Shown one piece after another: positions 11,545 to 15,548 of a stretch of 15,548 bases of DNA. Source of the DNA: WHSW01 sp036794585. Its GTDB lineage: Bacteria; Actinomycetota; Thermoleophilia; Solirubrobacterales; 70-9. Where the stretch lies: the NCBI GenBank assembly GCA_036794585.1, contig DAIRGH010000069.1, forward strand, positions 1-15,548, read 5' to 3'. Position numbers and translations under genes: made by a program. Numbering within the stretch: position 1 is the first letter of the stretch; each line of letters begins with the position of its first letter. The notes beneath the pieces are model-generated. The model ran no database searches. It saw only the letters and a list, made by a program, of their open reading frames with translations, and was not told the origin of the DNA.

Positions 11545-12761
11545 TGACCGAAACAGACACGTTCGTGATCGTCGGCGGCGGACTGGCCGGCGCCAAGGCG
11601 GCCGAGACGCTGCGAAGCGAGGGCTTCGACGGGCGCGTCGTGCTGGTGGGCGACGAGGACGTTCGCCCCTACGAGCGCCCGCCGCTGTCGAAGGAGTTCC
11701 TGCGCGGCGAGGCCGAGGGCCCGCCGTTCGTTCACGACGAGGGCTTCTATGCCGAGCAGGAGATCGAGCTGGAGCTCTCCACCCGGGCGGTGGCGATCGA
11801 CCGCGACGCCGCCGAGGTCGAGCTCGGCGACGGAAGCCGGCTCGGCTACGACAAGCTCCTGCTCAGCACCGGCGCCGAGCCGCGCCGGCTGCCGGTCCCC
11901 GGCGCCGACCTCGACGGGATCCTCTACCTGCGCAGCCTTTCCGACTCGGAGGCGATCGGCGAACGGTTCGGGAGCGGCAAGCGCCTGGTCGTCATCGGCG
12001 CCGGCTGGATCGGCGCCGAGATCGCGGCCTCCGCCCGCCAGAAGGGCTGTGAGGTGACGATGCTCGAGATGACGTCGGTCCCCCTGGAGCGAGTGCTCGG
12101 CCCCGAGGTCGGGGCGATCTACCGCGACCTGCACCAAAGCCATGGGGTCGACTTTCGCCCCGAGACCGCCGCTGAGCGATTCGAGGGCGACGGGGCCGTC
12201 GCGCGCGTGGTCACGGGTGACGGAGCCTCGATCGACGCCGACTTCGTGGTCGTCGGGGTCGGTGTCACCCCGCGCACCGAGCTCGCCGAGCGCGCCGGCC
12301 TGGAAGTGGACAACGGCGTGTTGACCGACGCCCGCCTTAAGACCAGCGACCCGCGGATCTTCGCCGCCGGCGACCTCGCCAACGCCCACCATCCCTTCTA
12401 CGACCGGCGGCTTCGGGTAGAGCACTGGGCGAATGCGCTCAACCAGGGGCCGGCCGTCGCGCGCGCGATGCTCGACCAGGACGTCGCCTACGACGAGATC
12501 CCGTACTTCTTCTCCGACCAGTACGACGCGGGGATGGAGTACGGCGGCTACGCGACCGAGTGGGACGAGGTCGTCTTCCGCGGCGACCCCGCCGGTGGCG
12601 AGTTCATCGCCTTCTGGGTCGCAGACCAGAAGGTCGTCGCCGGGATGAACTTCAACGTCTGGGACGTAAACGAGGCGATCCGGGCGCTGATCCGCTCGCG
12701 GGCGACGGTCGACCGAGCCCAGCTCGAGGACCCTGACACGCCGCTCGACGATCTCGGGTAG
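11544..12761 (+). CDS. Ferredoxin reductase-type NAD(P)/FAD-dependent oxidoreductase
   Basis: A 405-residue flavoprotein of the putidaredoxin/rhodocoxin reductase type. FAD dinucleotide motif GGGLAG (11-16), RPYERPPLSK (41-50), 'STGAEPRRLP' (108-117), NAD motif GAGWIG (152-157), E175 ending the second NAD strand (favouring NADH), 'FAAGDLA' (273-279) and 'HWANALNQG' are all present. 'IPYFFSDQYD' (319-328) opens the Reductase_C domain. It would pass electrons from NADH to a ferredoxin that serves a cytochrome P450 or dioxygenase. No ferredoxin, P450 or oxygenase is encoded in this window, so the partner is unknown. Alternatively it acts in another NADH-dependent reduction, as related AIF-like proteins do. 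The ATG overlaps the preceding stop codon. Confidence 0.93.
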   Translation: MTETDTFVIVGGGLAGAKAAETLRSEGFDGRVVLVGDEDVRPYERPPLSKEFLRGEAEGPPFVHDEGFYAEQEIELELSTRAVAIDRDAAEVELGDGSRLGYDKLLLSTGAEPRRLPVPGADLDGILYLRSLSDSEAIGERFGSGKRLVVIGAGWIGAEIAASARQKGCEVTMLEMTSVPLERVLGPEVGAIYRDLHQSHGVDFRPETAAERFEGDGAVARVVTGDGASIDADFVVVGVGVTPRTELAERAGLEVDNGVLTDARLKTSDPRIFAAGDLANAHHPFYDRRLRVEHWANALNQGPAVARAMLDQDVAYDEIPYFFSDQYDAGMEYGGYATEWDEVVFRGDPAGGEFIAFWVADQKVVAGMNFNVWDVNEAIRALIRSRATVDRAQLEDPDTPLDDLG

Positions 12762-12774
12762 TTTCGCTCGCGAA

Positions 12775-15360
12775 TTGAACCCGGGGGTATCGAGCTGCCG
12801 CCGCTTGGTCAGGCGCGCCGTGCGCAGCGGAGCTGTACTCGGCGCCGCGCTCGTGCTCTGTCCCGGAGCGGCGGCGGCGGCGAAGAAGACGACCCGTTAC
12901 TCGGTCGCCGGCGGTTGCTACTCGCTGGCGCCGGCGCAGGGCGCAGACGCGCCCGCGGCTCTCTCGCAGCTTCGCTTCCAGGCGACCGATCTCGGCAGCT
13001 ACCTGCTCTACACGCCCGAGGCCGAGTTCGTCGCCGCCGTCGGCGACGCCGTCGCCACCGCGAGCGAGCCGAGCCCCGCGGCCGACTGGCGCGTTCGCGG
13101 CTCGGCCAAGCGCGGGTTCACGCTCTCGCCGGCCTCGGCGCCCGACAGCGCCCTGGCGGCCGGCGCGGTGGGGCTCGCGCTCGCCGCGCGCGGAGCCGAG
13201 GGCACGACGTTCCGGCTCGTGCGCGCCGACGGCTGCGCCGTCTTTCCCGAGGCGGAGCTGAACGTCAAGGGGCGTCCAGGCAGGGGCAAGACGCTCTTCG
13301 GCGAGGTGCGAGGGGTGATGGACGGACACATGCACTGGATGACCTTCGAGTACATCGGCGGCAACTTTCACTGCGGCCGGCCCTGGCACCGCTACGGGAT
13401 CCCGGCGGCGCTGCCCGACTGCTCGAGCATCGAGGGGCCGCAGGGCTCCGCGGCGCCGGTGCAGAACTTCCTCAACTTCGGCCAGCCGGTGGCGCCCCAT
13501 GACACCTCGGGCTATCCGAAGCTGACGGAGTGGCGGCGCGACAACCTCACCTACGAGGGGACCTACTACCGCTGGCTGGAGCGGGCCTGGAAGACCGGGC
13601 TGAAGCTGATCGTGATGCCGATCAACGAGAACCGGGTGCTGTGCGAGCTGATGCCGCCGAACCAGCGCCGCAACTCCTGTCAGGAGATGGTCACCGTCGA
13701 CACGGGGATCAAGGACATCAAGGAGATGCAGCGCTACGTCAACGCGCAGGCGGGCGGGCCGGGCAAGGGCTTCTTCCAGATCGTCCGCAATCCGTTTCAG
13801 GCGCGCAAGGTGATCAACCAGGGCAAGATGGCGGTGGTCCTGGAGATCGAGATCTCCGAGCTCTTCGACTGCCGCGGCTCGGTGCCCGAGAGCTGCAGCC
13901 GCGAGATCGTCGACCAGGGCCTGGAGGAGATGTATAGGGCCGGCGTTCGCTCGTCGCTGCTGCTGAACAAGTTCGACAACCCGCTCACCGGCGTGCGCTT
14001 CGACGGCGGGCCGATCGGCGCCCTGATCAACGCCGGCAACAAGAACAGCTACGGCTCCTTCTGGGACGCCGAGACCTGCCAGGGGCGCAAGCACGACAAC
14101 GAGATCGAGGGCGGCGCGGTCACCGACCCGGCGCTGGCGGCGCTCGTCAACCAGGCCAGCGGCGGCGGGGCCACGCCCACCTATCCGCCGGCGCCGCACT
14201 GCAACAAGCGCGGGCTCACCCAGCTCGGCCGCCACACCGTGCGCCGGATGATCGACCTGGGGATGATCATCAACCCCGACCACATGAGCCAGCGCGGAGT
14301 CGACGAGACCATCAGCCTCGCCGAGGCACGCGACTACTCAGGGGTGATCTCGCCTCACGGCTGGATGGACCCCCGCAACTGGCCGCGGATCTGGCGGCTC
14401 GGCGGCATGGCCTTTCCGAGTGCCGGAAACGCTGAGGGCTACGTCGACGCGTGGCGCACCTACCGGCCCAAGGACACGCCGCACTACTTCGGCTGGGGCT
14501 ACGGCGCCGACCTCGGCGGGCTCGCCGCACAGGCCGCGCCCGGTCCGCAGGGCGCGCCGACCACCGTTTCCTACCCGTTCAAGTCGATCGACGGGGCGAC
14601 GACGGTGCGCCAGCAGCGGACGGGCGATCGCACCTTCGACTACCCGACCGAGGGGGTGGCCCATTACGGCCTCTACGCCGAGTGGTTCGAGGAGGTGCGC
14701 AAGACCGGCGGCTCGCCGATCAAGCGCGACCTGCTGCGGGGCCCCGAGGCCTACCTGCAGATGTGGGAGCGCGCCGTCGGCGTCCCGGAGGAGCGCTGCC
14801 AGACGCACTTTCAGCGCTTCACCCGTCGCGGGCTCGGCCCGCTGCGGCTCGGGATGAGCTCGCGCCAGCTGCTGACCCGCGCGGGCCAGCCGCTGCACCG
14901 GACCCAGGCCTGGACCTATTGCGTCAACGGCAAGGACAACCCGCACGCGGGGGCGACCGCGGTGCTGACGCGGCACGGCAGGGTCACCCTTGTCGCCGCC
15001 AACGCGTCCGGCCAGCACGCGCTCGGCATCGAGCCCGGAGAGTCGGCCGAGAAGGTGCGCGAGGTTGCGGATGCCGCCGGAGGCGGCCTCTGGACGGCCA
15101 AGCTCGGCGACAAGACCGTCGCGTTCGTCGTTTCCAACGGCGAGGTGAAGACCGTGGCCGTGGCAGGCGGGCGCGCGGCGCGCAGCGAGGCCTCGCTGCG
15201 CGCCAACCTCGACCGGGTCCCGAACCGGATCGACCGGCGGCCGCCGAACGTGGTCGGAAGCCCGACGGCCAACCTGAGCCCGCAGCGCGCCATCCCGTAC
15301 GTGGCGAGCGGGGACGGCGCCTCGCCCTTCCCGGCGTATTGCGGGATCCAGCCGTCTTAG
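12775..15360 (+). CDS. Large secreted peptidase M19/amidohydrolase-like metalloprotein
   Basis: 861 residues from a TTG at 12775. Residues about 11-36 form a basic, hydrophobic signal peptide ending AAAAA. Residues about 40-165 are beta-rich. The catalytic-like region runs about 180-670. H185-x-H187 (DGHMHWM), E357 or E359 (VVLEIEISE), H503 (NPDHMS), H528 (SPHGW) and D579 (GADLGG) follow the order of metal ligands in membrane dipeptidase (M19) and related amidohydrolases, but the first motif is HxH rather than HxD. Residues about 686-800 form a separate domain with two similar halves, like BamE-type repeats. The true start could be TTG 12805 or GTG 12820, both still upstream of the hydrophobic core. 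The substrate is unknown; an exported peptidase or amidase is the best guess. Confidence 0.8.
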   Translation: MNPGVSSCRRLVRRAVRSGAVLGAALVLCPGAAAAAKKTTRYSVAGGCYSLAPAQGADAPAALSQLRFQATDLGSYLLYTPEAEFVAAVGDAVATASEPSPAADWRVRGSAKRGFTLSPASAPDSALAAGAVGLALAARGAEGTTFRLVRADGCAVFPEAELNVKGRPGRGKTLFGEVRGVMDGHMHWMTFEYIGGNFHCGRPWHRYGIPAALPDCSSIEGPQGSAAPVQNFLNFGQPVAPHDTSGYPKLTEWRRDNLTYEGTYYRWLERAWKTGLKLIVMPINENRVLCELMPPNQRRNSCQEMVTVDTGIKDIKEMQRYVNAQAGGPGKGFFQIVRNPFQARKVINQGKMAVVLEIEISELFDCRGSVPESCSREIVDQGLEEMYRAGVRSSLLLNKFDNPLTGVRFDGGPIGALINAGNKNSYGSFWDAETCQGRKHDNEIEGGAVTDPALAALVNQASGGGATPTYPPAPHCNKRGLTQLGRHTVRRMIDLGMIINPDHMSQRGVDETISLAEARDYSGVISPHGWMDPRNWPRIWRLGGMAFPSAGNAEGYVDAWRTYRPKDTPHYFGWGYGADLGGLAAQAAPGPQGAPTTVSYPFKSIDGATTVRQQRTGDRTFDYPTEGVAHYGLYAEWFEEVRKTGGSPIKRDLLRGPEAYLQMWERAVGVPEERCQTHFQRFTRRGLGPLRLGMSSRQLLTRAGQPLHRTQAWTYCVNGKDNPHAGATAVLTRHGRVTLVAANASGQHALGIEPGESAEKVREVADAAGGGLWTAKLGDKTVAFVVSNGEVKTVAVAGGRAARSEASLRANLDRVPNRIDRRPPNVVGSPTANLSPQRAIPYVASGDGASPFPAYCGIQPS

Positions 15361-15362
15361 CT

Positions 15363-15400
15363 GGCTTTCACCGGGCTTTCATCGCCAAAGCGGATAACGG
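15363..15400 (+). promoter_or_regulatory. Possible PHO box and -10 element upstream of exported protein
   Basis: GGCTTTCA occurs at 15363-15370 and again at 15374-15381, an exact 11-bp spacing like the direct-repeat units bound by PhoB/PhoP. A -10-like GATAAC or TAACGG (15393-15400) starts 11-13 nt after the second copy, as in promoters where the PHO box replaces the -35. The actinobacterial unit consensus is only partly matched. It would predict phosphate-starvation control of the gene at 15429. Confidence 0.4.
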
Positions 15401-15415
15401 GCCGAGCAAGCGATC

Positions 15416-15422
15416 GAAGGAG
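15416..15422 (+). promoter_or_regulatory. Shine-Dalgarno site GAAGGAG
   Basis: GAAGGAG lies 6 nt before the ATG at 15429 and is the clearest canonical ribosome binding site ahead of a first gene in this window. It contrasts with the leaderless-looking starts elsewhere. Confidence 0.75.
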
Positions 15423-15428
15423 CCCGCG

Positions 15429-15548
15429 ATGAGACCCGTCAACACCCTCAAGAGCCTGACCGCGGCGGCCATCTGCGCGGCGGCCGTCGCCGCCCCCGCC
15501 GCCGGCGCCCGCGACGATGCCGAGGAGCCGGGCTTCAGCGACCCGACC
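15429..15548 (+). CDS. Exported protein, N-terminal fragment (runs off window)
   Basis: Forty codons are visible before the right edge. Residues 1-27 are a classical signal peptide: basic start (MRPVNTLK), a run of alanine-rich hydrophobic residues and a probable cleavage site after A-x-A near 'AAGA' (about 24-27). The mature part begins with an acidic stretch (RDDAEEPGF). The strong Shine-Dalgarno site and absence of an upstream in-frame alternative support this start. The family cannot be identified from this much. The possible PHO box upstream suggests a phosphate-starvation protein such as a phosphatase or phosphate-binding protein, but that is speculation. Confidence 0.75.
   Translation, partial: MRPVNTLKSLTAAAICAAAVAAPAAGARDDAEEPGFSDPT

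Noticed and set aside
12652..14283. Minus-strand open frame of 543 codons opposite the flavoprotein end and M19-like gene
   Set aside because: No recognisable motif, and both genes on the plus strand are secure.

Overview
The window is high-GC DNA with strong G/C bias at third codon positions, many GTG starts (and one TTG), short intergenic gaps and actinobacterial-type families. I infer a Gram-positive high-GC actinobacterium, most likely of the Thermoleophilia/Solirubrobacterales type. That placement is inference; no rRNA or marker gene is present. No tRNA, rRNA, CRISPR array, insertion sequence or phage gene was seen.

Layout. (1) 1-1121, minus: a TIGR03032/DUF4915 protein whose C-terminus runs off the left edge. 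(2) 1283-2713, plus: an ArsR repressor, an SRPBCC (AHSA1-type) protein and a RibD_C dihydrofolate-reductase-like protein in a tight operon, with a perfect operator-like palindrome over the ArsR start codon. (3) 2768-5972, plus: a complete polar amino-acid ABC importer in the order ATPase, lipoprotein binding protein, permease, permease. This is the order of the corynebacterial glutamate system GluABCD, and the binding protein also resembles GluB. (4) 6912-5983, minus: an AraC-type regulator followed by a glyoxalase-fold (VOC) protein. Divergent from it is an LtrA-family membrane protein (6943-8079). (5) 9513-8091, minus: a small four-helix membrane protein, a DUF2867 protein and a DCC-family (DUF393) thiol-disulfide protein, divergent from a TetR regulator (9585-10214) whose start lies in a palindrome. 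(6) 11110-10217, minus: a protein resembling alpha/alpha-toroid (prenyltransferase/squalene cyclase-like) repeats. Divergent from it are a small exported Fn3-like protein and an overlapping ferredoxin-reductase-type flavoprotein (11134-12761). (7) 12775-15360, plus: a large secreted protein with a peptidase M19/amidohydrolase-like metal-site layout and a C-terminal domain that looks internally duplicated. (8) 15429 to the right edge: the start of another exported protein behind a possible PHO box.

Much of the window consists of small modules in which a regulator sits beside the genes it probably controls (ArsR, AraC, TetR). The most interesting signals are in the short intergenic regions. Several first genes have a TANNNT -10-like hexamer only 6-8 nt before the start codon, which suggests leaderless mRNAs. 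Three of the four divergent gaps carry a symmetric TANNNTA heptamer that could serve as a -10 element in both directions. Two repressor genes have their start codon inside a palindrome. I did not find a convincing wholly new multi-gene system. The nearest candidates are the TetR-controlled membrane/DUF2867/DCC operon and the large M19-like exported protein.
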